A stretch of 34,601 bases of DNA, from contig JAFMBU010000002.1 of the NCBI GenBank assembly GCA_017858295.1, forward strand, positions 1-34,601, written 5' to 3'. Under the pieces are notes generated by a model. The model had not been told where the DNA came from. It ran no database searches and worked only from the letters and a program-made list of their open reading frames with translations. This DNA is from Porticoccaceae bacterium. GTDB lineage: Bacteria; Pseudomonadota; Gammaproteobacteria; Pseudomonadales; Porticoccaceae. The first letter of the stretch is position 1. Every line of letters starts with the position of its first letter. This document shows positions 17,298 through 27,533 of this stretch, piece after piece. A program made the position numbers and the translations under genes.

Positions 17298-18449
17298 TTA
17301 GCTAACAGACTCCAGAATCTCAATAAAACTCTCATGGGAGCTAGTGGGTCGCCAGTCCTGCCTGTATGTCACGCCAATCTTGCGATTCATTAACGGAGGA
17401 AGGGAGCACAGAACCGATAACCATCCGGCCTCCAGTTCGACGGCCACCTGGTCTGGTGACAAAATGGTTAAGCAATCGGTTCTCAGTAGAATTTGACGGT
17501 TTACGATTACCGATCCGCACTCCACAGAAATACGCGGCACCGGGAGACCTTCCGCAGTGAACAATGCCTCCCATTTCTCGCGCAGAGGGGAGTTAGAATG
17601 GGGCACGCACCATGGAAATTCAGCCAGTTCTCTGACTGTCGCCTGCGCCGCTTCGAGTCTGTCAAATAACGGGTGCCCCGTCCTGGCGACAACAACCGGT
17701 GCGTCTTCAAAGAGCGGAGTATGGACTAGGCCTGGGTCAGAGCCATGTTCCCTCAGGGCTCCGATCATAAAGTCCAGCTGACCACTCAATAGCGGCTCTA
17801 TAAGCTCGGTGAATGAACCCTCAGAAATACGTATATCAACGTTGGGATGGGATGCTTGAAATTCAACCACAGCTGCAGGTAACACTCGAGCGCGGCACAG
17901 GGGCATAGCGCCGATCACAATTGACCCAGAAGCTATACCTTTGAGCGCCATGAGATCATTGATCATATAACGCAATTCAGCCCCCGCAAGACTAAATCGA
18001 CGAGCTTGGGTCTGTCCAAAATCGGTCAAGGCAAGCCCGCGGCCTTTGCGGCGTGTCAGATCCTGTTTAAGGAAAATTTCGAGATCGCGAATAGCGCGGT
18101 GTAACGAGGCCGAAGATAGCCCGGTGCTATTGGATGCCTCGGCGAAATTTCCACACTGCGCTAGAGCGAGAAAGGCTTTTATCTGTGTATGAGTAACGTT
18201 TTTACGGCCAATATAGTTAAGCGTCTCAACAATCCGTGGGTAGATAAGCTTTGCCGCGTCAGTTGGAACCAAGCCTCCGCTCTGGCGATCGAATAGAGCA
18301 AAGTCCAATTGATCTTCAAGTTTTGCAATAGCCTGCGTGACAGCGGGCTGTGAAAGATTAACTGCCCGTGCAGCTGCGGTTGACGTTCCCATCTCTACTG
18401 TCTTCAGGAATGCCCGCAAATGCCTGATGTTAAATCGCCATATATCCAT
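17298..18449 (-). CDS. LysR-family regulator with two tandem winged-helix domains, probable lig regulator
   Basis: A 383-residue regulator, about 80 residues longer than ordinary LysR proteins. The extra length is a second DNA-binding domain: residues 8-66 (IRHLRAFLKTVEMG..STAAARAVNLSQPAVTQAI) form a normal LysR winged helix, and residues 87-146 (HTQIKAFLALAQCGNFAEAS, LSSASLHRAIRDLE) form another with the same layout but a more divergent recognition helix. The co-inducer-binding domain follows from about residue 170 (GSIVIGAMPLCRARVLPAAV). It is encoded between the two lig arms, divergent from ligJ and upstream of ligK on the same strand, so it most likely controls both arms in response to a pathway intermediate. 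The weak site AAGAA precedes the start. Confidence 0.88.
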   Translation of the reverse strand: MDIWRFNIRHLRAFLKTVEMGTSTAAARAVNLSQPAVTQAIAKLEDQLDFALFDRQSGGLVPTDAAKLIYPRIVETLNYIGRKNVTHTQIKAFLALAQCGNFAEASNSTGLSSASLHRAIRDLEIFLKQDLTRRKGRGLALTDFGQTQARRFSLAGAELRYMINDLMALKGIASGSIVIGAMPLCRARVLPAAVVEFQASHPNVDIRISEGSFTELIEPLLSGQLDFMIGALREHGSDPGLVHTPLFEDAPVVVARTGHPLFDRLEAAQATVRELAEFPWCVPHSNSPLREKWEALFTAEGLPVPRISVECGSVIVNRQILLRTDCLTILSPDQVAVELEAGWLSVLCSLPPLMNRKIGVTYRQDWRPTSSHESFIEILESVS

Positions 18450-18461
18450 TTCTTAATATTA

Positions 18462-18480
18462 GCATTTTCTTATAGAAGAA
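18462..18480. promoter_or_regulatory. Candidate regulator site in the LysR-ligJ divergent region
   Basis: GCATTTTCTTATAG (18462-18475) matches the ligK-side motif at 12 of 14 positions. It overlaps a perfect inverted repeat TTCTT-ATAG-AAGAA (18467-18480). It lies 13-31 bp upstream of the LysR start and about 70-90 bp upstream of ligJ, the classical place for a LysR autoregulation/activation site. Confidence 0.5.
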
Positions 18481-18550
18481 ATACACTACTAATGCGCCCT
18501 GCATTGATAATTTGGTTACACTGTTTGAAAACAATTTTAGGCATCTCACC

Positions 18551-19591
18551 ATGAGTCTCATCATCGACTGTCACGGACATCAAACCCTTGTTCCTCAAGC
18601 ACACCTTGATTTCAGAGCAGCTCAGCTCGCGCGCCTTGAAGACCCTTCAAAGCCGCGCCCTAGCCTGCCTGTCTATCCAGACTCGGAGCTCTATGAGATC
18701 ATCGCCAACAATCAGTACAGGTTACAGCAGGAACGTGGTGCGGATATTACAATCTTCTCACCGCGCGCTTCAGCTATGGAACCCCACATTGGCGATACTG
18801 AAACCTCTATCGACTGGGCCCAAGCCTGCAACAATATGATTAAACGAACAGTCGACCTTTTCCCCGATAATTTTGTCGGTGTCTGCCAGCTGCCCCAGCA
18901 AGTAAAAAACGATAAACCCGCCGGCCTCGAGGACGCGATTGAAGAACTTGAACGCTGTGTACTCGAACTCGGATTTATCGGCTGTAATCTCAACCCTGAC
19001 CCGTCTGGAGGACACTTTTCAGCGCCACCTTTAACCGATCGCTACTGGTATCCACTCTACGAAAAAATGGTCGAGCTCCGAGTACCAGCCATGATCCATG
19101 TGTCCGGCTCATGTAATGCGTGCCTCCATGCCACAGGTTCTTATTACATGGCCGCCGACACCAATGCCTTTATGAACCTAATTACAGGGGACTTGTTTGC
19201 CGACTTTCCTGAGCTGAATTTTGTGATACCCCACGGTGGAGGAGCCGTGCCATATCATTGGGGCCGATACCGCGGGCTAGCAGATATGTTGGGCAAGCCA
19301 ACCCTCGACAAACATCTGATGCAAAATGTCTACTTTGATACCTGCGTTTACCATCAACCGGGCATTGATCTGCTATGCGAAGTCATAGATCCAAAAAACA
19401 TTCTGTTTGCCTCTGAGATGATCGGCGCTGTCCGCTGTATTGATCCAGAAACAGGCTTCTATTTCGATGACACCAAACGGTATCTGGAAAATCTCGATCT
19501 TACAGCTGATGCTCGGCACGATATTTTCGAAGGTAACGCTCGCCGTATTTATCCGCGGCTTGACGAACTACTGAAAGGACGGGGCTTGTGA
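18551..19591 (+). CDS. ligJ: 4-oxalomesaconate hydratase (amidohydrolase superfamily, LigJ)
   Basis: A 346-residue zinc-dependent amidohydrolase-superfamily hydratase that adds water to the 4-oxalomesaconate enol/keto form to give 4-carboxy-4-hydroxy-2-oxoadipate. It opens with SLIIDCHGH (metal-binding HxH at His8, His10); later motifs are MIHVSGSCNACLHATGSYY, VIPHGGGAVPYHWGR and ILFASEMIGAVR. Length fits LigJ (about 340). The ATG at 18551 is chosen because the protein begins there with the conserved strand; an upstream TTG at 18512 adds an unlike stretch. It is the first gene of the plus arm, and its stop overlaps the following Rieske gene in GTGA. Confidence 0.92.
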   Translation: MSLIIDCHGHQTLVPQAHLDFRAAQLARLEDPSKPRPSLPVYPDSELYEIIANNQYRLQQERGADITIFSPRASAMEPHIGDTETSIDWAQACNNMIKRTVDLFPDNFVGVCQLPQQVKNDKPAGLEDAIEELERCVLELGFIGCNLNPDPSGGHFSAPPLTDRYWYPLYEKMVELRVPAMIHVSGSCNACLHATGSYYMAADTNAFMNLITGDLFADFPELNFVIPHGGGAVPYHWGRYRGLADMLGKPTLDKHLMQNVYFDTCVYHQPGIDLLCEVIDPKNILFASEMIGAVRCIDPETGFYFDDTKRYLENLDLTADARHDIFEGNARRIYPRLDELLKGRGL

Positions 19592-20602
19592 CTTTTATAA
19601 GAAATCGCTGGTATATCGCAGCCTGGGACGGTGAGGTTGCCAACGCTCCTCTCTCCAGAAAGATCTGCGGTGAGACTATTGTGCTCTACCGAAAACTTAA
19701 TGGCAGTGTTGTGGCCTTGCGCGATGCCTGTCCCCATCGCCTGCTTCCTCTCTCCCTTGGCACTCGAGAGGGGGACAACCTCCGTTGTAAGTATCACGGC
19801 ATGCTGATCGGACCTGATGGCAGTCCAGAGGAAATGCCTTTGACAAATCAGCGGGTCAACAAACAAATCTGTACTCAAAGCTACAATGTGGTGGAAAAGT
19901 ACCGCTATATCTGGGTCTGGATTGGAGAGCAAGATAAGGCTGATCCAGAGATGGTTCCCGATTTCTGGCCCTGCGATAGCGAAGGCTGGGTCTTCGACGG
20001 TGGCTATTCGCATGTGCAGTGCGATTATCGCCTCTTTATCGATAATCTTATGGATCTTACCCATGAGACATACGTCCATGCTGGGTCTATTGGCCAGAAG
20101 GAGTTAATGGAAAGTCCGTTAGAAACCTCTGTAAATGGGAATAAAGTGACTCTTTCGAGATGGATACCGAATATATCGCCGCCACCCTTTTGGCGCGACG
20201 CGCTGCAAAAGGACACTCAAGTTGATCGCTGGCAAATCTGCGAATTCATCGAACCCTGTTCGGTCAATATAGACGTTGGTGTTTCGCCCATTGAGAATCT
20301 TGACTCGCTTGAGGAGCATAATTCCGGCGTACGAGGATTTGTTATCGATTCTATGACACCGGAAACCGAAGAGAGCTGTCACTACTTCTGGGGCATGGCA
20401 CGTAATTTCAGAATTGACGACCAAGGCCTGACACAGCGTATCCGAGCCGGACAAGCGGCAATTTTTCATGAAGATATAGAGATACTTGAGCGTCAACAGC
20501 AATCAATTGCCGATAATCCTGATATGGCCTTGAGGGTTCTTTCCATTGATTCCGGCGGCGCCCATGCCAGACGCAGTATTTCTAAATTGATGGAAATCGA
20601 AA

Positions 20603-20610
<8 letters not shown>
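19588..20610 (+). CDS. Rieske non-haem iron oxygenase, VanA-like aromatic O-demethylase
   Basis: A 340-residue oxygenase subunit. The Rieske [2Fe-2S] ligands are in CPHR (Cys48, His50) and CKYHG (Cys67, His70). The mononuclear iron site is in IDNLMDLTHETYVH (His159, His164), with the third carboxylate probably in HEDIEILERQQ near the end. The length and motifs fit the vanillate demethylase group, whose members remove methyl groups from methoxybenzoates as formaldehyde. The start is GTG overlapping the ligJ stop, and its end overlaps ligA by 8 bp, so its product level is coupled to the ring-cleavage enzyme. Vanillate or a related methoxy-acid giving protocatechuate is the likely substrate. No ferredoxin-reductase (VanB) gene is in the window; the electron donor must be encoded elsewhere. 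Confidence 0.87.
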
Positions 20611-22795
<2,185 letters not shown>

Positions 22796-22815
22796 TTTCG
22801 CGAAAATCTTAAATA

Positions 22816-22890
22816 GTGAAAACCGACGTTATTATTGGAGCAGGGCCTTCTGACTTGATGTTGAACCCATGCCCGCCTAAGCGGGCATAG
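22816..22890 (+). pseudogene. Remnant of an FAD-dependent monooxygenase gene (N-terminus only)
   Basis: From GTG 22816 the frame reads VKTDVIIGAGPSDLML and then unrelated residues to a stop at 22888-22890. The usual start of class A flavin monooxygenases is (M/V)xTDVIIVGAGPSGLML, so this looks like the extreme 5' end of such a gene with one valine missing, a Gly-to-Asp change and loss of the remaining ~370 codons. It is 20 bp after ligC on the same strand. In other organisms hydroxybenzoate hydroxylases (PobA/MobA type) feed protocatechuate into this pathway, so the ancestor could have been one. The recognisable stretch is only about sixteen residues. Confidence 0.5.
22869..22888. terminator. 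Hairpin between the convergent ligC arm and sulfatase gene
   Basis: Perfect inverted repeat ATGCCCGC-CTAA-GCGGGCAT. It is strong (eight paired bases, mostly GC) but followed only by ACTGCATTATTGTTT, not a clean T-run. It ends transcripts of the lig plus arm if it works as a terminator. The remaining bases to 22966 show nothing further. Confidence 0.55.
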
Positions 22891-22966
22891 ACTGCATTAT
22901 TGTTTAACGTCGATCACTTTTCTGATCTATCCAAGCGTCAAAATTTGGCTCAACCTTACTAAAATC

Positions 22967-24709
22967 TCACTCACTCTTTTGCTGCGGGGGCCCCGGCACA
23001 AATACACCATTCTGTTTAGCATATGCACCCCAAGCAGCTACAAGACGCTCTAAGACCTGACCATTTTCTGCGCTGACATCGTTGCTCTCAGCTATATCAT
23101 CTGAAAGATTGTAGAGCTTCCAAGAAGATGGCGAAGAACGGTCACCAGTATCTTTGCCATACACCGCTTTCCAATCTCCAACTCGTATACCGCGTTTCAG
23201 GTGGAGCTCCCAGGCAATTGCGTCAGTGTCAGAGCGCACAGACTCCAACGATCCGTCTAATATCGGCTTCCATGACTTCGCAGAAGGCATAGAGATGACA
23301 CCAGCGGCTGTTACTGGGGCTTCAGATACGTCACTGTAAGCTGTATGTGTAATGTCCAGTACTGTTGGCATAACATCACGAACAGACAGCGCACTTGAGA
23401 TAATTCTTTGGCCTTTTATAGCAGGGCCCGAGATAAAGGCAGGCACTCTCACACCACCCTCTTCTGTATCTCCCTTCGACTTTCGAAAAGGTGCCATTGC
23501 CGCTTGCGCCCACTGACTACCATAGGTAATAAAGCTCTCCCCGGTCCCCATCTTCGACAGGTCTGAATTGCCTGCATTAATCGCTGCAAGAACCGCGGCT
23601 TTGTGCTGCGGAGGCGTTGAGTTAGAGGTTCTACCTATAAGTGGCCTAGCTCCGATACCCTCGGCCCCATTATCCGACATGAAAATAATAACGGTGTTGT
23701 CATACTCTCCAGAGACACGCAATTGATCTAACACTCTACCCACGTTCTGATCCAGCGAGTCCACCATGGCAGCGTAGATTTCCATATTGCGAGATTCGAC
23801 CTTACGCTGCTGCTCTGAAAGCTTCTGCCAGTCGTCAAGTACAACAAGACTCGATATTGGAACGGCGCTATCGATTAATCCCAAACGCTTCATACGCTCG
23901 AAACGAGCGGAGCGTAAAGCCTCTGGACCCGCATTGTAGCGGTCCTTATATTTTTCGATCAGTTCCGCTGGCGCCTGCAATGGCCAGTGCGGTGCGGTAA
24001 AGGCCAAATAGGCAAAGAATGGCTGATCTGGCTTATCTTCGAGATTAAGATAATCGATTAAGCGCTCGGCATAGACATCGCTTGAATAGGAACCCAAGGG
24101 AAATTCGGCTGGCCGACCATTCTCGGTATAAGTCGCTGGCTGAAGGGCTGGACCACCATTTTGGCCGGCACCGAAATGATCGGCACCTCCCTGCATTAAG
24201 GCGAAGGCACGATCAAAACCGTGCTCTGTTGGTTGCTGGTTAGGCTGACTACCCAAATGCCATTTTCCACTCATTAACGTCCTATAGCCGGCATTGGAAA
24301 GCACTTCGGCAATGGTTGTGGTTTCTGGTTTGAGATAACCCTCGTAACCTGGTTTGCCCTTTAGAATCGAAAATGTTTGCAGAGCTTCAGCCATAGCGCC
24401 CATGCCAGCAGGATGGTTATCTTGGCCTGTCAGTAGCATGGACCGAGTCGGGGAACAGCTTGGAGTTGCATAGAAATTTGTAAGTCGTACCCCAGATGTT
24501 GCTAGGGCGTCAAGATTGGGCGTTTCAATTTCGCCACCAAAAGCCCCAAGATCAGAGAATCCAAGATCATCGGCAACGATAAGAAGAATATTTGGCTTAT
24601 CAACTTTTACCAACTCATCTGAGATACTCTCAGTCGATCCTAAAGCACTAATTACTCCAGAATACGCCAGAGAAATAACAAGGCAGATAACGTTTGGTAT
24701 GAGTTTCAT
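22967..24709 (-). CDS. Exported type I sulfatase (arylsulfatase-like)
   Basis: A 580-residue sulfatase with a signal peptide (MKLIPNVICLVISLAYSG, cleavage near SALG), so periplasmic. The active-site signature CSPTRS (Cys85 to Arg89) is the substrate for formylglycine maturation; calcium ligands are in VADDLGFSD (Asp47, Asp48) and MSDNGAEG. GKWHLGSQPNQQPTEHGFDRAF follows the typical family layout (key motif KWHLG). The length and the GQDNHPAGMG stretch fit the arylsulfatase branch S1_4. It is encoded 135 bp downstream of the TonB receptor on the same strand and sits between two aromatic catabolic clusters, which suggests removal of sulfate from a phenolic sulfate. The natural substrate is not determined by sequence. 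Confidence 0.88.
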   Translation of the reverse strand: MKLIPNVICLVISLAYSGVISALGSTESISDELVKVDKPNILLIVADDLGFSDLGAFGGEIETPNLDALATSGVRLTNFYATPSCSPTRSMLLTGQDNHPAGMGAMAEALQTFSILKGKPGYEGYLKPETTTIAEVLSNAGYRTLMSGKWHLGSQPNQQPTEHGFDRAFALMQGGADHFGAGQNGGPALQPATYTENGRPAEFPLGSYSSDVYAERLIDYLNLEDKPDQPFFAYLAFTAPHWPLQAPAELIEKYKDRYNAGPEALRSARFERMKRLGLIDSAVPISSLVVLDDWQKLSEQQRKVESRNMEIYAAMVDSLDQNVGRVLDQLRVSGEYDNTVIIFMSDNGAEGIGARPLIGRTSNSTPPQHKAAVLAAINAGNSDLSKMGTGESFITYGSQWAQAAMAPFRKSKGDTEEGGVRVPAFISGPAIKGQRIISSALSVRDVMPTVLDITHTAYSDVSEAPVTAAGVISMPSAKSWKPILDGSLESVRSDTDAIAWELHLKRGIRVGDWKAVYGKDTGDRSSPSSWKLYNLSDDIAESNDVSAENGQVLERLVAAWGAYAKQNGVFVPGPPQQKSE

Positions 24710-24788
24710 ATTAACTCGCTCTTCTGATAACGACTGGAGGGGCAGAAAAAAATTAGGTTTACCTTAACCTCGTATAAATAATAAACCC

Positions 24789-24814
24789 TGCTCACAACTC
24801 GAAGGTCATGAGCA
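24789..24814 (-). terminator. Inverted repeat after the TonB receptor gene
   Basis: Arms TGCTCA and TGAGCA (24789-24794 and 24809-24814) with a 14-base loop, followed in the minus-strand direction by GGGTTTATTATTTAT. The stem is short and the loop long, so termination is weak at best. If it fails to terminate, the sulfatase is co-transcribed with the receptor. Confidence 0.35.
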
Positions 24815-24844
24815 AGGTCTATTAATACTTACGTTTCCTAACTA

Positions 24845-27361
24845 CTAAAAGCTAGCCATAAACCTAACACCGTAAGTGCGCGGCGGGGAGAAAATAGCAT
24901 AAGCCAATCCGCGGTTTGAGACATTGGTATTGACACTAAATCGCTCGTCAGTCGCATTTCTCACGAAGGCCGAAACAGACCAATCTTCATCACCTGAGTA
25001 GAGCGTTGCATCAAGGTTCAACGTCGTATACGAATCCGACTTAGTATCTTCGAGTAGCAGGAAGTTGGTTTGCTGCTCTGATCTATGGGAAACCATTGCT
25101 GTCAGAGACACCTGATGATTTGCCAAGTCGATGACGTGATTTACATTTAAATCCGCACCAATTTCAGGAGAATACAGCATGTCGCTTCCCGAGCAATCAT
25201 AGCTCTCGACACCATCACTAACACCATTAGATGAACAGCCAAATCGACCCTTGCCCGGATCTGAAATCAGCGCCAGCTTGTCATAAGAGGCTTCCAGATA
25301 CTGCACATTTAAGCCGAATGTTGTACTACCTGTCGCCGCCCAAATAACATCAAGATCCAGACCTTGAATGGTTGCATCGGCATTCGCAATTGGGAAAGCT
25401 GAAGCACCCTCTAGGGTAGTAAAGTACGTTACCTGCTGGCCATCATATTTCCATAGGAACAGCTCGGCGTTGACTTGCAAAGTGTTATCCATAAAGCGGT
25501 TCTTAGAACCTATCGTGATCGCATCGATAAACTCTGAATCATAGGTTGACGCCGGCCCAACTGCAAGATCGACACCACCAGCGCGGTAGCCTGTTTCAAA
25601 GGTGGCGAATAGAAGGTTGCTTTCAGCCCAATCCCATTCGGCGCCGAGTCTATAGGTCGTCTCGCTGTAGCTAAGATCGGCCGCTAACTCGCCATCACCC
25701 ACATTCACAATTGCACCAAGAATCGGCTCTGGATTACGTCCCGGAGTGGGAGGAACGCCGCCTGGTAAATTAAAGTTGTAGACTGGAGGGCGACCCCTAC
25801 CCGGAATATCCGCTACAGAATCTGCAGCGATCAACCCTTCATCGACAAAATATTGAATAAACGCATCGCGATCACTGGTCACCGGTTGCGCAGGCATTGC
25901 GCCAGAGGCACAGCCATTGGCAAAGCTATTGAATGGTGGTGGCCCAGGAGTCAAGAAGTTACCCGTAAACGGCGCACCGCCACAGAAGGTGACAAATGTA
26001 TCACTGATACCGTCAACAAATTTACTGTCTTCTGTGTAGCGAACACCAGCGTTCAAACGAAAGGTTTCGGAAAGGTCAAATGTGCCCTGCGCAAAGACCG
26101 CCCAACTATCGCCGCCGTTGTCATAATTCTGTATCGGAGATGCGTAGTTTTGAGCGAATACGGTACTGGTACTAATTTCTTCTTCGACATGAAAGGCACC
26201 AAGTATACCGTTTAAAGGACCATCCAAGTCAGTCGCAAAGCGGAGCTCAAACGACGTCTGATTATTTTCTTCGGCAGTTTTTGCGGGAGCAAATCCTGGG
26301 CCAGAAAACTGGTAATCCTGCTCTGATTCGCGGTATGCAGGGATAAACGTTAGCGTACCAACATCAGTCTGATAATTAATTTCAGCTGAGAAACCCGTCC
26401 AGCTGATATCTTGATACAGGTCCTCCCCATCTATAGGCTGAAAAGGCGCAAATGAAGGGGTGTGTAATACGCCCTCTCGAATGGCGTTGGCGCCTGCATC
26501 TGTAGGACCACTATCAATCGGCAGACCTGTTGGTGTGAATTCAGAAAGTGATCCAGTATCGTTGCTGTAGGTTCCATACAAATCACCACCGGCACCCTTG
26601 CCACTCACTTCAGAATGATCTACAGCTAGTCGGATAGAAAGTTTGTCGCTGGCATTAAATAACAGCTGTCCGCGTAAACCAAACGAGTCCTGATCATTGG
26701 TTCCATCATCTGAGAAGCCATCGCGCTCCAGCTTATTGCCAGAAATACGAATCGCAACATCGTCTGAAACAGCAATATTGGCTGCGCCCTGCAGGCCTAA
26801 TTTAGAGTAGTTACCAACTTCGGCTTGCATGTATCCTGAATTCTCACCCAGAACCGGCTTATTTGGAATGTAATTAACAACACCACCAGTGGCGTTACGG
26901 CCGTAGAGAGTACCCTGGGGGCCCTTAAGTAATTCGACACGCTCAAGGTCAAATAAAGCCTGGCCTGCAGCACCACTCGAGCGACCTAGATAGACACCAT
27001 CAACGTTCTGAGCGATAGCCGAGTCGGTCAATGGATTGACCGTTAGAGCACCAACACCCCGAACAAAGAAGCTTGCCAATGGACCGCCACCTGCGCTGAT
27101 CCCCAAGGCGGGAGAGAGTAAGCCAAGATCAGTTGCGGACTCGATTCCCGACTGAGTGAGCGTATCCGTATCAAAGCTTTGTACCGCTAGTGCGGCATCC
27201 TGAAGCGACTGTGCTCGGCGCTGAGCTGTTACAATAACTTCCTCAATGCCCGCATTCTCGTTAGCTTTGGGCTCAGCGGCGGACTGCGCAGATGCAGTCG
27301 AAACAGCGAGCGCCAAACTAAGAATGGTCGCGCTTGTTGTACATAGTGCTACCTTATTCAT
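24845..27361 (-). CDS. TonB-dependent outer-membrane receptor
   Basis: An 838-residue receptor with a signal peptide ending near ASAQS. IEEVIVTAQRR (39-49) is the TonB-box/plug start common in marine gammaproteobacteria. The plug contains FFVRGVGA, VDGVYLGRS, ERVELLKGPQGTLYGRNATGG and the barrel ends in RTYGVRFMASF with the C-terminal phenylalanine needed for membrane insertion. The start follows CAGGAG. Such receptors import ligands too large or scarce for porins. It is upstream of the sulfatase and divergent from a LysR gene, which probably controls it. The ligand cannot be read from the sequence. Confidence 0.92.
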   Translation of the reverse strand: MNKVALCTTSATILSLALAVSTASAQSAAEPKANENAGIEEVIVTAQRRAQSLQDAALAVQSFDTDTLTQSGIESATDLGLLSPALGISAGGGPLASFFVRGVGALTVNPLTDSAIAQNVDGVYLGRSSGAAGQALFDLERVELLKGPQGTLYGRNATGGVVNYIPNKPVLGENSGYMQAEVGNYSKLGLQGAANIAVSDDVAIRISGNKLERDGFSDDGTNDQDSFGLRGQLLFNASDKLSIRLAVDHSEVSGKGAGGDLYGTYSNDTGSLSEFTPTGLPIDSGPTDAGANAIREGVLHTPSFAPFQPIDGEDLYQDISWTGFSAEINYQTDVGTLTFIPAYRESEQDYQFSGPGFAPAKTAEENNQTSFELRFATDLDGPLNGILGAFHVEEEISTSTVFAQNYASPIQNYDNGGDSWAVFAQGTFDLSETFRLNAGVRYTEDSKFVDGISDTFVTFCGGAPFTGNFLTPGPPPFNSFANGCASGAMPAQPVTSDRDAFIQYFVDEGLIAADSVADIPGRGRPPVYNFNLPGGVPPTPGRNPEPILGAIVNVGDGELAADLSYSETTYRLGAEWDWAESNLLFATFETGYRAGGVDLAVGPASTYDSEFIDAITIGSKNRFMDNTLQVNAELFLWKYDGQQVTYFTTLEGASAFPIANADATIQGLDLDVIWAATGSTTFGLNVQYLEASYDKLALISDPGKGRFGCSSNGVSDGVESYDCSGSDMLYSPEIGADLNVNHVIDLANHQVSLTAMVSHRSEQQTNFLLLEDTKSDSYTTLNLDATLYSGDEDWSVSAFVRNATDERFSVNTNVSNRGLAYAIFSPPRTYGVRFMASF

Positions 27362-27376
27362 GCTTAACTCCTGGGT

Positions 27377-27400
27377 TTTATTATTTATTATTTATTATTT
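27377..27400. repeat. Heptamer repeat (TTTATTA, 3.4 copies) beside the TonB receptor ribosome-binding site
   Basis: Three exact TTTATTA units plus TTT form a tandem array 16 to 39 bases upstream of the receptor start codon and just 5' of its CAGGAG site. On the transcribed strand it reads as an A-rich TAATAAA array. It may simply be an unstructured A/U-rich enhancer of translation, or its copy number could vary by slippage. Confidence 0.85.
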
Positions 27401-27533
27401 GTACTTGTTTTATTGTTACTCAACGATAGTTGCAACGCTGCCATTGGTAAAATTTATTGTTTTTATCATATTGCATACAAAATTATTATGGATTAGTCTG
27501 GTAACTTAAATAATCTAAGCAGAGAAAACAATA

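Noticed and set aside
18512-18550. Upstream TTG start for ligJ.
   Set aside because: The extension is unlike LigJ and would occupy the divergent control region; ATG 18551 begins at the conserved first strand.
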